Positions 46,000 through 55,698 are shown, counted from the stretch's first letter. The stretch: DNA of 64,000 nucleotides from Algibacillus agarilyticus (GCF_003286125.1 NZ_QMED01000020.1:1-64000), one strand, 5' to 3'. Numbers and translations: made by a program. Notes: a model not told the origin generated them from the letters alone.

Positions 46000-47973
46000 A
46001 TGGAAGACTCAATTTTTCAAGAAATGTTATTATTGCTCGCCACTTCGGTATTTATGATTTCGCTTTTCAGGCGTATAAATTTAACACCTATATTGGCGTA
46101 TTTAGCCGCAGGCTTAGTTGCTGGACCTTCAGTTCTTGGTTGGATTTCTACGTCTGATGAAATTAGCCACCTTGCGGAATTAGGTATTGTACTGTTACTT
46201 TTCTCACTCGGTTTAGAGTTTTCTTTTCCCAAATTAATTGCGATGCGCAAGATGGTATTAGGAACAGGCTCTGTTCAAGTATCTGTTACTTTGATTGTCA
46301 TCATGTTGCTTTGTTTAACGTTAGGCTTACCCACAACAACAGCCTTTGCTATTGGCGCTATTTTAGCTTTGTCCTCCACCGCCATTGTTATTAAACAGCT
46401 CGCTGAAAAGTCAAACGGTTTAAAAAGTAGGAAAGGGCAACTAGCAGTTTCTGTGTTGTTATTTCAAGATATTGCGGTTGTACCATTTTTAATTACCTTT
46501 CCGATCTTAAGTCAAGGCGGTGATTCAGAAATTGCATTGGCTTTATTAATGGCATTACTTAAAGGCATCGGTGTATTTGTTTTATTAATTGGCGCTGGTA
46601 AATGGTTATTGCCCAGGGTATTTGCTGAAATTGGACAAGCGCGTAGTGATGAGCTTTTTGTGTTAACCACATTATTGGTTGCTTTATTAGCCGGTGGTGT
46701 AACGCATTTGTTTGGCTTATCAATGGCTTTAGGCGCATTTTTAGCGGGCATGATGTTAGGCGAAAGCCAATATAAACATCAATTAGAAGCCGATATTCGA
46801 CCATTTAAAGATATTTTAATGGGGCTTTTCTTTACCACCGTTGGTATGCGATTAGATATTTATGAACTCTGGATGTCTCTGCATTGGCTAATATTGGCCG
46901 TGACCGGCTTGATATTGGTTAAAGCGAGTGTCATATACTTTACGTGCAAGCTAACAAAAGAAAAACCAACAGATGCATTAGCCGCTGCGATCATGTTATG
47001 TCAAATGGGTGAATTTGGTTTTGTTTTGTCATCGCTTGCTTTGGAGAATCAGTTAATTGATACGGCAACTGCGTCATTATTAATCGGTATTGGTGTTGTG
47101 AGTATGGCGATAACGCCATTCTTAGTGAGTAATGTTGAAAAAATCTGCAACCTTATTTTATTTGGTCATTTACAATTTAACCAAGAAGATAAGATGCCAG
47201 GTTTTCAATTTGAACAGAGTGACCATGTGATCATTTGTGGTTTTGGCCGAGTAGGGCAAACGGTTGCACGATTTTTGAAAGATGAAGCGATACCCTATGT
47301 TGCATTAGATTTTGATCCTGTACGTGTACAAGAATCACAGGTTGCGGGTGAACGAGTCCACTTTGGTGATGTGCGTAATACCACTATTTTAAAGGCCGCT
47401 AATATTGAATCAGCCAACCTTATTATTATTACGTTAGATGATGCGATTAAATCTAAAACCGTCGTGCAACAAGTTAAGGTATTAAATCCTGATGCCAATA
47501 TAGTCGTCCGTACCTCTGATGATGAACATCTAGTTCAATTAAAAGAGGTGGGTGCAACAGAAGTGGTACCTGAGAAACTTGAAGGGAGTTTAATGTTAGT
47601 ACTGCATGTACTTCATCGTTCAGGTGTACCCATTAAACGTATATTCAGTCGGATCCGACGTGAACGTCGCAACCAATACAATTTTATGCATGGCTTTTTT
47701 CCGGGTGAAAATTTAGATTTTAGAAATGATAAACGTGACCAAATTGAATTTTTACATGCGATTGCATTACATCAAAAAGCCTACGCAATTGGTAAAACAT
47801 TAAGTGAATTAGACTTTACATCTCTTAAGGTTGAGATCGTTGGTGTTAGACGTAATAACGAAGAAATCGAAAACCCAGATCCGCATATGGAACTTATTGA
47901 TGATGATGTATTAATTATTCGCTCTAAGCCGAGTAGAGTAGAGCGTGCTGAACGATTTTTGTTAGAAGGTTAA
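46000..47973 (+). CDS. Kef-type monovalent cation:proton antiporter
   Basis: This is a 657-residue CPA2-family membrane protein. The first 385 or so residues hold about 12 helices (SLGLEFSFPKLIAMRK; LFQDIAVVPFLITFPIL; FFTTVGMRLDIY). A cytoplasmic RCK/TrkA-N domain follows, starting HVIICGFGRVGQTVARFL (about 409), with the VALDFDPVRV and VHFGDVRN nucleotide-site segments, and then a TrkA-C domain (about 560-650). It resembles KefB/KefC or YbaL. KefF-type ancillary genes are absent. The start ATG has no strong ribosome site. It ends 6 bases before the CobW-family gene. Confidence 0.92.
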   Translation: MEDSIFQEMLLLLATSVFMISLFRRINLTPILAYLAAGLVAGPSVLGWISTSDEISHLAELGIVLLLFSLGLEFSFPKLIAMRKMVLGTGSVQVSVTLIVIMLLCLTLGLPTTTAFAIGAILALSSTAIVIKQLAEKSNGLKSRKGQLAVSVLLFQDIAVVPFLITFPILSQGGDSEIALALLMALLKGIGVFVLLIGAGKWLLPRVFAEIGQARSDELFVLTTLLVALLAGGVTHLFGLSMALGAFLAGMMLGESQYKHQLEADIRPFKDILMGLFFTTVGMRLDIYELWMSLHWLILAVTGLILVKASVIYFTCKLTKEKPTDALAAAIMLCQMGEFGFVLSSLALENQLIDTATASLLIGIGVVSMAITPFLVSNVEKICNLILFGHLQFNQEDKMPGFQFEQSDHVIICGFGRVGQTVARFLKDEAIPYVALDFDPVRVQESQVAGERVHFGDVRNTTILKAANIESANLIIITLDDAIKSKTVVQQVKVLNPDANIVVRTSDDEHLVQLKEVGATEVVPEKLEGSLMLVLHVLHRSGVPIKRIFSRIRRERRNQYNFMHGFFPGENLDFRNDKRDQIEFLHAIALHQKAYAIGKTLSELDFTSLKVEIVGVRRNNEEIENPDPHMELIDDDVLIIRSKPSRVERAERFLLEG

Positions 47974-47979
47974 TTCGTT

Positions 47980-48972
47980 TTGTTATCAACCATTAGTCAT
48001 GTCAAAACTAACCTTATTACCGGTTTTTTAGGTACGGGTAAAACGACCGCTATTTTGCATTTACTTAAAACTAAGCCCAAAAACGAAACTTGGGCCGTTT
48101 TAGTTAACGAGTTTGGCGATGTTGGGTTAGACGCTGATATTATCCGGCAAAAGCTTGATGATGAATCGTCAACAAAAATTGTTATCAAGCAAATTGCGGG
48201 AGGTTGCATGTGTTGCGCTGCAAATGTGGTTATGCGCACACAACTTAACGCATTATTAAAATCGGCTAAACCTGACCGTCTCTTAATTGAGCCTAGTGGT
48301 TTAGGTCACCCCAAAAACGTTTTAGACATTCTAAATGACGATTTATATTCAGGCGTACTTCAAGTTGAAAGCGTTTTAACTTTAATCGATATGGCTCATT
48401 TAAAAGAACCACGCTACCAAAATCACGAGCTCTATCAGCAGCAAATACAAGTTGCCGATAGATTAATCATTAATAAACTTGATCAACATAATATGCCAAT
48501 CGAATACGATACTTTATGTAACACTTATCATTTACCTAATATTCCGATCTCAGCTATTGCACATGGTAAGGTAGAATCCGCTTGGTTAGACAAAGTCTCC
48601 GTAAACTTGCCGTCTGATAAACTGGTTAATGAACAGGTGTTAGACATAACATCTAGTGAAATAGTCATTGCAGAAGGCAATAAGCTTAATTTTGATTTTA
48701 TCACTCAGCCTTTTGAGTTTGAACACCAATGTGTTTTTGATTTCGAAAAGATAACGGCTTTAATTAATAACCTCTCTTTCGAACGTTTTAAAGGCATTAT
48801 CCAGACAGATAAAGGTGTATACCTTTTTAATTTAACTAAAAACAAAGAAAGTTTAGGTCACAAATTAGACTCAAATAAGCCTAACGATACATCTATAGAA
48901 ATTATTGCGCTATTTATTCCACCTGATCTAAAACAACGTTTTCAACGTTGTCTGGTTTATACCCATTCGTAA
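47980..48972 (+). CDS. CobW/YjiA-family G3E GTPase (putative metallochaperone)
   Basis: This 330-residue P-loop GTPase starts at TTG 47980, the only in-frame candidate, with AGAAGG 9 bases before. The P-loop is GFLGTGKT (15-22), and the zinc-binding GGCMCC (Cys76, Cys78, Cys79) is the family CxCC motif. EPSGLGHP is the switch region, and NKLD near residue 160 supplies guanine specificity. The C-terminal CobW domain is present but somewhat divergent. Such GTPases deliver zinc or other metal to client proteins. It lies 6 bases after the Kef gene, so the two are probably co-transcribed. Confidence 0.88.
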   Translation: MLSTISHVKTNLITGFLGTGKTTAILHLLKTKPKNETWAVLVNEFGDVGLDADIIRQKLDDESSTKIVIKQIAGGCMCCAANVVMRTQLNALLKSAKPDRLLIEPSGLGHPKNVLDILNDDLYSGVLQVESVLTLIDMAHLKEPRYQNHELYQQQIQVADRLIINKLDQHNMPIEYDTLCNTYHLPNIPISAIAHGKVESAWLDKVSVNLPSDKLVNEQVLDITSSEIVIAEGNKLNFDFITQPFEFEHQCVFDFEKITALINNLSFERFKGIIQTDKGVYLFNLTKNKESLGHKLDSNKPNDTSIEIIALFIPPDLKQRFQRCLVYTHS

Positions 48973-49000
48973 TAATCAGTGCCCACTCAGCGATCACTTA

Positions 49001-49951
49001 TTAATTCGAATTGGTATTAAACAAACGCTTGATTAAATCAGTAAAGGGTTGGGTATATAGCGCAAACAGACTGCGTTTAATCGTATTGTTATGTAAGCCA
49101 AAGGCTAAATCGGTCGGTTTTTTCTGAGTCGATTTTATGCTTGTACCGCAAAACTTGTCCCAAATAGATAATGCGGTGCCTAAATTACAATCAATGTGCA
49201 TTTTATTGTCACTATGGTGTAACTGGTGTTGAGCGGGGCTGATAAAGATGTTTTCTAGAACCCCCCAATGCCACCATACATGTGAATGCCTTAAGTTAGA
49301 GCCCAACATATTAAAAATAAAAATGAATAAATTTGCACCTAATATATCGACCATTTTTAGTTTGGGTCCAAAGCCATAATAACAAATACCCACAGCTAAG
49401 CCTTGTGCCAATATCATTCTGGCTGCATAAAGTGCGTTTTCAATAGGATGACTCCGATAAACAGTAAACGGGGTGAGTGTTTCAGCTGAATGATGAACTT
49501 GATGAAATACCCATAAAACGGGCACTTTGTGTAGAGCTAAGTGTAATAAAAATCGAGTTAAATCATCAATAATAAACAGTACAAACGTGAAAACGAACCA
49601 TATAGTTTCTCTTGGTAATTGTATTGCTCGTAGGTGACCAAAAATAAAAGTTAATCCATCTGTTACCGTTAAGGCAATGGGTAACATGGCAAATAAGAAA
49701 GGCGTTATGAATAAGGCTCTACATAATTTGTTTAAAATTAAAATAGCATAATCTTGTTTTGCTGTATGGCTTAGCCAAATCCGTTGATTAAACAATTTTT
49801 GCAGTGTTTGTGTAAAAGAATAGTCCCGAAGATATAAAACAAGGGCAATAATAAAGGCACTAAATACATAACCAAAATATAAACGCTTGTTAGCATCAGT
49901 AACGTATTGTGCTAACGACAAAAATTGGCTTTGTAAGAATTCAAATATCAT
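49001..49951 (-). CDS. Sterol desaturase/fatty-acid hydroxylase-family membrane protein
   Basis: This is a 316-residue membrane protein from ATG 49951; a GTG at 49972 lies inside the terminator hairpin of the upstream gene and is unlikely. The di-iron histidine clusters are HLALH and HQVHHS before and after a helix, then HSHVWWHWG and HQLHHS. These are the usual H-x3-H, H-x2-HH and H-x2-HH set. The family hydroxylates or desaturates lipids using oxygen; the substrate is unknown. The last codons and stop (FNTNSN) coincide with a repeat-like end, see findings. It is the last gene before a convergent junction with the CobW gene. Confidence 0.85.
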   Translation of the reverse strand: MIFEFLQSQFLSLAQYVTDANKRLYFGYVFSAFIIALVLYLRDYSFTQTLQKLFNQRIWLSHTAKQDYAILILNKLCRALFITPFLFAMLPIALTVTDGLTFIFGHLRAIQLPRETIWFVFTFVLFIIDDLTRFLLHLALHKVPVLWVFHQVHHSAETLTPFTVYRSHPIENALYAARMILAQGLAVGICYYGFGPKLKMVDILGANLFIFIFNMLGSNLRHSHVWWHWGVLENIFISPAQHQLHHSDNKMHIDCNLGTALSIWDKFCGTSIKSTQKKPTDLAFGLHNNTIKRSLFALYTQPFTDLIKRLFNTNSN

Positions 49952-49986
49952 AAAATAAAATAAACGTAGCACTGAGTGCTACGTTT
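49950..49986 (-). terminator. Terminator of the iron-type TonB receptor gene
   Basis: Perfect 12-bp arms AAACGTAGCACT / AGTGCTACGTTT around one G, followed on the minus strand by ATTTTATTTT. The T-run overlaps the start region of the desaturase-family gene, which argues for the later ATG there. Confidence 0.75.
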
Positions 49987-49992
49987 AAATAG

Positions 49993-52191
49993 TTAAAATC
50001 TAAACTTATAGCCAATAACACCTTGGCGAGGTTTAGTTGGGCGTGCACCGTCAGGACGACGACTCACTAAGTGATCTTCATCGGTTAAGTTGTCAATTTT
50101 GGCATATAGCGAATGTTGTGCTGATAACGAATAATTGGCTGATAAATCAAATGTAGTATGGGCTTCTATTACTTTATCTGATAATTCAACACCACTCCCA
50201 GCGGCTTCTTGCATTTCACCCGTATACTTAGCCAATAAATTAAGCTGCCATTGGCCATGTACTATACTGGCTAATACCGATAATTGATGATTTGGCATAT
50301 AAGGCACTTCGTCACCGGCGGTGATGTTGCCCCATTGCGGGAAATCAGAATTAAAACTTTCTTTAAATGCGGAGTGAGTGTAACTATAGGTAAAGACAAT
50401 CGGTAATTCTAAATCTGTTGTTAATGCAAAGTTATGTTTAAGGTTGGCTTCTAAACCGTATACATCAACATTACCGCCATTAAAATCGGTATCAATAGGA
50501 CATTGACTAGCTGACGCATTAGAGAAAGAGCAACTTTCTTTTAAATTACTATAATCATTAAAAAACGTGACAAACTCGCCACTGGTGTTTTGCATGGCGA
50601 ATCGTAAGCCAAGTTCATAATTAACACTTTTTTCAGCGTCTACATCAACATCATTTTGTTTAGGGCTACTAGGCACAAAGCCTTGGTGTACACCGGCAAA
50701 TAGACCCCAATCGTTATTCATTGCATAAAATGCACTGACACTTGGTAAAATAATACTAAACTCTTTATCTAACCAATCGTCTTTGGCGTTAGCATTATCC
50801 GATCTATTTTGATAGTGGGTTTTTATATATTCGCGTCTAACCCCGGTTGTGAGTGTTAAATTATCTAATTTTATGGTGTCTTGAATATACAACGCCAAGG
50901 TGGTTGATTTTTCTTGATCAACCGTTGTAAATATTTTATTTTGCGGATTTTGCATCGTGCCAGCAAGCATATTGAAGTCTTGTTCAAAATGGTCACGCAA
51001 TATCTCGTCTTGATGAACTCTGATACCAGCATCAATTATGTGTTCAATATGAGCGGTATTAAATTTAAAACCAAAATCTGATTGTATGCCTTGCGAGACA
51101 TAACGACGATCGTTATTGCCGACGACTATTTTACCGTCTTCTTGGCCGGATAAGCGTAAATAATAGTCTTGGTTACCGGATGCATCGGGGTCGAGTAAAA
51201 CGGTTTGAATGGACGGCGCATTATTACCAAACCCTTTCACTTTTTGCCACGAGCGGCTGAATTTATGTCGATATACTCTTGTTGTCACATCAACTGATTG
51301 AAAGTCGATAAAGTGGGTTAATTGGATTGTATCGTGATCCCAATCCATTAAGCCAACTTGTGATGCGGCGTAACGGCGATACGGATTTTGGTTGAAGTCA
51401 TCATCACTTAAACCTAGATAGGTTTCATTTGATGTTTCGGCTGTTTTAGACACTTTGAGTTCAATAAATTGATCGGTGTTTGTGCTCGATAAATCATATT
51501 TAAGTTTGGCCATTAAATCGGTTTTATCAAAGCCAGTATCGGCATCACTATTATCAATCGTTTTAAAGCCATCAGCTTGGGTTAATAAGCCTTCAACAAG
51601 ATAACCCCATTTACCTGCCGTTTCGCCATGAAAAGCATGCGCCTTAGTATAATTATCACTACCGTAAGCTAGATCAATGCCCATATCAAAGTCTTCAGGT
51701 ATTTCGCGGGTGACTAAATTAATAGCACCCGAAACCGTATTCGGGCCATACTTGATAGCGGCAGGGCCTTTAAAAACCTCTACCGCCGTCATTTTACTGA
51801 TCATCGGAAAATAATAAGCTGCGGGTGCAGAATAAGGTGATGGGCCAATTAATACGCCATCTTCCATTAACGTGATTTTTTTACTGCGCTCAGGTGTTGA
51901 ACCGCGTAAACCAATATTAGGGCGTAAACCGTAACCGTCTTCCTCGCGTATATTAACGCCAGGGACGGTTGATAATACTCGGTTAATATCGTCAAATTCA
52001 AAAGATTCTAATTCTAGTTCACCAATTAAACTCGCGGCTCCGCCTAACGTTCTAAGTTTGTCACTTGAACCTAAAATTCGAATGCGATCTGTATATTTGT
52101 CGTTGGCTTCATCTTCTTTTTGTTCTTGCGCAAAAACCGCTGAGCTTGCTAATGCCGCTAATATCGAGAGAGAGATCAAAGAATGTTGCAT
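49993..52191 (-). CDS. TonB-dependent receptor, FecA-like (iron)
   Basis: This 732-residue outer-membrane receptor has a signal peptide (ILAALASSAVFA, end about residue 21). Its plug (VLSTVPGVNIREEDGYGLRP, GLRGSTPERSKKITLMEDG, VEVFKGPAAIKYGPNTVSGA) and a barrel ending RQGVIGYKFRF resemble FecA-type ferric-citrate receptors. It lies directly after an imelysin gene (1-base overlap), a pair common in iron uptake loci, and a Fur-like box precedes that gene. Iron complex uptake is therefore likely, but the ligand is not known. No FecR/FecI regulator pair is present. Confidence 0.9.
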   Translation of the reverse strand: MQHSLISLSILAALASSAVFAQEQKEDEANDKYTDRIRILGSSDKLRTLGGAASLIGELELESFEFDDINRVLSTVPGVNIREEDGYGLRPNIGLRGSTPERSKKITLMEDGVLIGPSPYSAPAAYYFPMISKMTAVEVFKGPAAIKYGPNTVSGAINLVTREIPEDFDMGIDLAYGSDNYTKAHAFHGETAGKWGYLVEGLLTQADGFKTIDNSDADTGFDKTDLMAKLKYDLSSTNTDQFIELKVSKTAETSNETYLGLSDDDFNQNPYRRYAASQVGLMDWDHDTIQLTHFIDFQSVDVTTRVYRHKFSRSWQKVKGFGNNAPSIQTVLLDPDASGNQDYYLRLSGQEDGKIVVGNNDRRYVSQGIQSDFGFKFNTAHIEHIIDAGIRVHQDEILRDHFEQDFNMLAGTMQNPQNKIFTTVDQEKSTTLALYIQDTIKLDNLTLTTGVRREYIKTHYQNRSDNANAKDDWLDKEFSIILPSVSAFYAMNNDWGLFAGVHQGFVPSSPKQNDVDVDAEKSVNYELGLRFAMQNTSGEFVTFFNDYSNLKESCSFSNASASQCPIDTDFNGGNVDVYGLEANLKHNFALTTDLELPIVFTYSYTHSAFKESFNSDFPQWGNITAGDEVPYMPNHQLSVLASIVHGQWQLNLLAKYTGEMQEAAGSGVELSDKVIEAHTTFDLSANYSLSAQHSLYAKIDNLTDEDHLVSRRPDGARPTKPRQGVIGYKFRF

Positions 52192-53447
52192 TAATCGTTA
52201 TCTCCTGCAGACGTGGCGGGTAAATCAAGGGCTAAACTGGCAATAAATTGTGTTTTCATGATATCGGTAATTTGTTTGATGTCGGCATGTAAAGCAATAA
52301 TGGCCGAATTATCAGTCAATATTTTATCGCTTAATGAGCCTTGTAATTGTTGGGTTGTTTGAAGCGCTTGTGCAATATTAGCCGTCATTGAGTCGACCGT
52401 TTCTTGATCAGTTAAACCGAGTAGCAAATCATCAAAGCCAACAGTACTGGCCGTATCACTACCGGTGCCTAAGAAAACAGCTTGTAATGTAATTAGGTTA
52501 TTTTCTATATTTGATAATGAATTTTGGCTATGAAGAGATTCAACCGTGAGTTCACAGTTTACGGTGCCACAACTACCAAAATAACCAAGAGGGCTAGCAA
52601 TTTTTAAATCTTTGGTCATTGAATCAATATAAAAAAGGGCATCACTTATTAAATTAACGGCTTCAGTTGTGGTGGAAAAGGGACTATTTTCTAAACCGGC
52701 TGTTTTAAATTGGCTGGCAAAACCGACAACTGAATCAGTGCCTAACCAGTGTTGTGAGAGGGTATTGGCGTGCGTTGTTAAATCGGCGGTAACGGTAGCT
52801 GCATATTCACAACGTGCAATGGTTTTATCTGCCTCACTCTGGTTATTCCAATCAGCCACGATCCCAGAATTAGCACTACAACTATGATTTAAATCGGTTG
52901 AAAAAAGTAAATATTCAAGCGCATCTAAACCACGGCGTGAAATAGAACGATTATCGATGTTATAAGGTGTCGAATTAATAAAACCGTTTTTATGATATAT
53001 CACATCTTGATCAACACCACATGAGCTAGTTGTTGGCCATGAGTAAATTAAGTTTCGCAATTCTTGGTCGTTCTGCAATAAAGGCGTGAGCTGAATAGCT
53101 TCAATTTGCTGCCAGGTTGCCATTGAATCACGCCATGCTGTTTGCGCACTCTTTAGATTGCTCTCAATATCAGCCGTATTATTGGTTAAAGCGTCGCAAT
53201 AATGATTAACGGCTTGTTGAGTTGTCGCCAGTGAATTAACGAAATTTGTTTGGTTGGGTAAAATGATATTATCAACAACATTAGTCATAAATTCACGATG
53301 GGTATTGGAGTCTGCAACCGGTGTTGTCGACGTTGTGGATGAACAATGATTAAAAGCACTGCCACAAGTGCTGCTACTTTTCTCTCCACAGCCAGATAAG
53401 ATCGAAATAGCAAATACGACAGCTAAAGACGATTGGTGTAAATTCAT
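52191..53447 (-). CDS. Imelysin-family lipoprotein
   Basis: This 418-residue lipoprotein (lipobox LSGC) of the imelysin/IrpA (peptidase M75) family has WRDSMATWQQIEAIQL (about 91-106), ISRRGLDALEYLLFSTDLNH in the middle and GFDDLL near the end. The catalytic-type GxHxxE of the name-giving member is GLDALE here, so peptidase activity is doubtful and metal or haem binding more likely. It overlaps the TonB receptor gene by one base and has a Fur-like box 21 bases before its start, so an iron uptake function is well supported by context. Confidence 0.85.
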   Translation of the reverse strand: MNLHQSSLAVVFAISILSGCGEKSSSTCGSAFNHCSSTTSTTPVADSNTHREFMTNVVDNIILPNQTNFVNSLATTQQAVNHYCDALTNNTADIESNLKSAQTAWRDSMATWQQIEAIQLTPLLQNDQELRNLIYSWPTTSSCGVDQDVIYHKNGFINSTPYNIDNRSISRRGLDALEYLLFSTDLNHSCSANSGIVADWNNQSEADKTIARCEYAATVTADLTTHANTLSQHWLGTDSVVGFASQFKTAGLENSPFSTTTEAVNLISDALFYIDSMTKDLKIASPLGYFGSCGTVNCELTVESLHSQNSLSNIENNLITLQAVFLGTGSDTASTVGFDDLLLGLTDQETVDSMTANIAQALQTTQQLQGSLSDKILTDNSAIIALHADIKQITDIMKTQFIASLALDLPATSAGDND

Positions 53448-53467
53448 GGGTTTGATATTCCAGTTAT

Positions 53468-53482
53468 TGATAATAATTACTA
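53468..53482. promoter_or_regulatory. Fur-box-like site before imelysin gene
   Basis: TGATAATAATTACTA matches the 7-1-7 Fur consensus TGATAAT-n-ATTATCA at 12 of 14 positions. It lies 21 bases upstream of the minus-strand start codon. Confidence 0.6.
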
Positions 53483-53655
53483 TTTAAATACTCATTTGAT
53501 TATATACCTAAACAAGTTAAACAATCTAGCTGAAACCTTGTTGAAAGAGAGGCTAGACAGATCGGCTTATTATAAGAAAGATGATTACTTAATAGTGGTT
53601 TAAATTGGGTATGAGTTTGCGTGGTTTTTTAGGGGTAACAATATAAAGAAAGCAT

Positions 53656-53685
53656 ATAAAAAGACTTGGTTATATAACCAAGCCT
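53656..53685 (-). terminator. Terminator of the DUF4856 gene
   Basis: Perfect 18-bp palindrome with arm CTTGGTTAT, followed on the minus strand by TCTTTTTATA. It is separated from the DUF4856 stop codon by MITE copy D. Confidence 0.65.
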
Positions 53686-53713
53686 TTTAAGGAGTACTCA
53701 ATTTGTCATTTAC

Positions 53714-53842
53714 TATAGTCAAAGCGATCGGGTTTTAGGGGAAGCCGTCAAGCTTCGAGACGCCATGAGCATATGCTCTACTATGTGATTGGGGCGAGTA
53801 AGCGCAGACAATGAACCATAAAACCTGAGCGAGAAGACTATA
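53714..53842 (-). repeat. MITE-like element, copy D (inverted, internally deleted)
   Basis: This 129-bp copy is in the opposite orientation to A-C: it opens with TATAGTCAAAGCGATCGGG and closes with CTGAGCGAGAAGACTATA. It lacks both hairpin modules of copy C. TTTAC flanks both ends, a possible 5-bp target duplication. It ends one base before the stop codon of the DUF4856 gene. Confidence 0.8.
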
Positions 53843-53843
53843 T

Positions 53844-55559
53844 TTACCAGTTTTCAACATTTTGTGAATCAAATGCATAAGCGGTTGCTAACAAGCCGCG
53901 AGCTGTTTTTAAGTCGGCAATATAAGCATCTACGTTAGCACTTTCAATAACAGGTGCATCACCCACTAAACTATGGAACTGTGTGAAGTCAGCCTCGCTA
54001 AGCGGTGAGAAGCGATTAAATTGTAAACCTAACGCAAAACCTTTAAGTTCTGACCAATGTTTTGCTAAGTTAGCAAAATCAGTTGCACTATATGCACCGG
54101 CTTTGATTAAAGGTAAATCGTCATTCACAACATCATTGATATAATGTACAACAGTAGACGCTATAGCTAATTCCCACGCGTTTGATGCTTTTAAAGACTC
54201 AGCTTGCATGGCTGCAATTTGCTCATCACTGGCTGGCTCACCAGCATTTTTTGCAAGATTATTAGCCATCGTTCTTAATGTTAAAAACGCATCAAAAGCA
54301 TCTTGAGAAAAGTCAGTAGCGACCGTCGCCCCTAAATCACGTTTACCGGCATTGGTTGAGTTACCAAAATTATACTCTGAATTTAAATCAATTGAACCGT
54401 CTGTATCGGTGTCATGATAAAAACTACGTGCATTATCACCTGTTGATTTACCCGCTAAATCTGAATCAGTATAACTAGCATAATCACGTGCAGCGCCAAA
54501 GTAACCAAACCCTTCATCAACTTGATGTTCTAGTTTAGTATAAGGTTTCGTTCCGTCTTGAACATTATCAGATAATAAACCTTTACCGGCTAAATCGCTG
54601 TCGAGGTAATCATCAATACCTTGCGAGTACGCGACAGAACCTAATAAGAATTTTTGAGTTAATTGCTTTAAGTCTAAACCGCTAGTGGTTACATAGTGTG
54701 AAGTAATTGGATTACCGGCTGGATCAACTCGATCATTAACGCCATTTTTATTAACAATTTGGTCAGCAATTAAACCGATAAATTCTTCAACTAAACCTTG
54801 AGGTGTTACTGAACCTTTAGCGCCCCAACCAATAAGGTCAGTAGACCAATCTTTATATTGACCCGCCGTGTCATTACCTGCAATTTTACCAACGATGTTT
54901 TTACCATCAGAGATCTCTCTAACTGTTGCTTGTAAAACCCCTGGTGTTGTTGAGATTGTAAGCGGTTTATCACTTGCAGCATCATCGGTATCGATAAAAT
55001 AAACATTTAAGGCGTCAACAGCCGCTTGTTTTGTTAAATAATCATCAACATTCATCGAACCAATAAAATTAGTTAATTCTTGAATTAACGCATGACGAGC
55101 GACTTGCCCACTATAAGAAACACTTGAGCCCGTTGTTAGCTGGCTTTCAAATGTATAAGTTGTTGGTGCTTCAACTAAAACGGTAATATCAAATGCTTTT
55201 GTAAAGGTAGCACCGGCTTTATCAGTAACGGTTAAATTAATTTGCTCAACCGCATCATCGGCAAATGATAAAGCAGCGTTAGTCGCTAACTTTAAAGTCG
55301 TACCTGAAACGGTAAAATCGGCATTATCAACCGTGATAGAAAAAGTATCATTGGCGTCACTATCTGTCACCGTAATAGTCGCTACATCAACACCAGCCAT
55401 GTTTTCTTTAACGGCGGTAGCCGAAAGTTCGATATTACTTGGCGCTGTATTTTCAACGGTAGGCGAATCACTACCGCCACCACAGGCAACTAAATTTGCT
55501 GTTAATGCAGCCGCAACTGCTAATGATAAAATATTTTTTTGATTTTTAATGAATAACAT
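53844..55559 (-). CDS. DUF4856 lipoprotein with cadherin-like domain
   Basis: This 571-residue lipoprotein (lipobox NLVAC, then GGGSDS) has a cadherin-like domain at about 35-130 (NIELSATAVKENMAGVDVAT, ITVTDSDANDTFSIT). A DUF4856 domain follows (YTFESQLTTGSSVSYSGQVA at about 133-152, then FGYFGAARDYASY and the helical C-terminus). DUF4856 occurs beside imelysin and TonB receptors in marine bacteria and is likely a haem- or iron-acquisition component. A good Fur-like box lies 65 bases upstream. Its stop codon abuts MITE copy D, so the 3' end has been rearranged. Confidence 0.85.
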   Translation of the reverse strand: MLFIKNQKNILSLAVAAALTANLVACGGGSDSPTVENTAPSNIELSATAVKENMAGVDVATITVTDSDANDTFSITVDNADFTVSGTTLKLATNAALSFADDAVEQINLTVTDKAGATFTKAFDITVLVEAPTTYTFESQLTTGSSVSYSGQVARHALIQELTNFIGSMNVDDYLTKQAAVDALNVYFIDTDDAASDKPLTISTTPGVLQATVREISDGKNIVGKIAGNDTAGQYKDWSTDLIGWGAKGSVTPQGLVEEFIGLIADQIVNKNGVNDRVDPAGNPITSHYVTTSGLDLKQLTQKFLLGSVAYSQGIDDYLDSDLAGKGLLSDNVQDGTKPYTKLEHQVDEGFGYFGAARDYASYTDSDLAGKSTGDNARSFYHDTDTDGSIDLNSEYNFGNSTNAGKRDLGATVATDFSQDAFDAFLTLRTMANNLAKNAGEPASDEQIAAMQAESLKASNAWELAIASTVVHYINDVVNDDLPLIKAGAYSATDFANLAKHWSELKGFALGLQFNRFSPLSEADFTQFHSLVGDAPVIESANVDAYIADLKTARGLLATAYAFDSQNVENW

Positions 55560-55623
55560 CAGTAAACCTTAAACGAAGTGAGAATAGTTTTTATTTAATG
55601 TTTGTATTATATCCATATATTAA

Positions 55624-55638
55624 TGAGAATCAATATCA
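55624..55638. promoter_or_regulatory. Fur-box-like site between DUF4856 and histidine kinase genes
   Basis: TGAGAATCAATATCA matches the 7-1-7 Fur consensus at 12 of 14 positions. It lies 65 bases from the DUF4856 start (minus) and about 60 from the kinase start (plus), so it may serve both. Confidence 0.65.
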
Positions 55639-55698
55639 TTATTTATTGTATCCTTATTATAAGTGAGATGAATAACCAAATGTAACTGGCCGAAAGCA

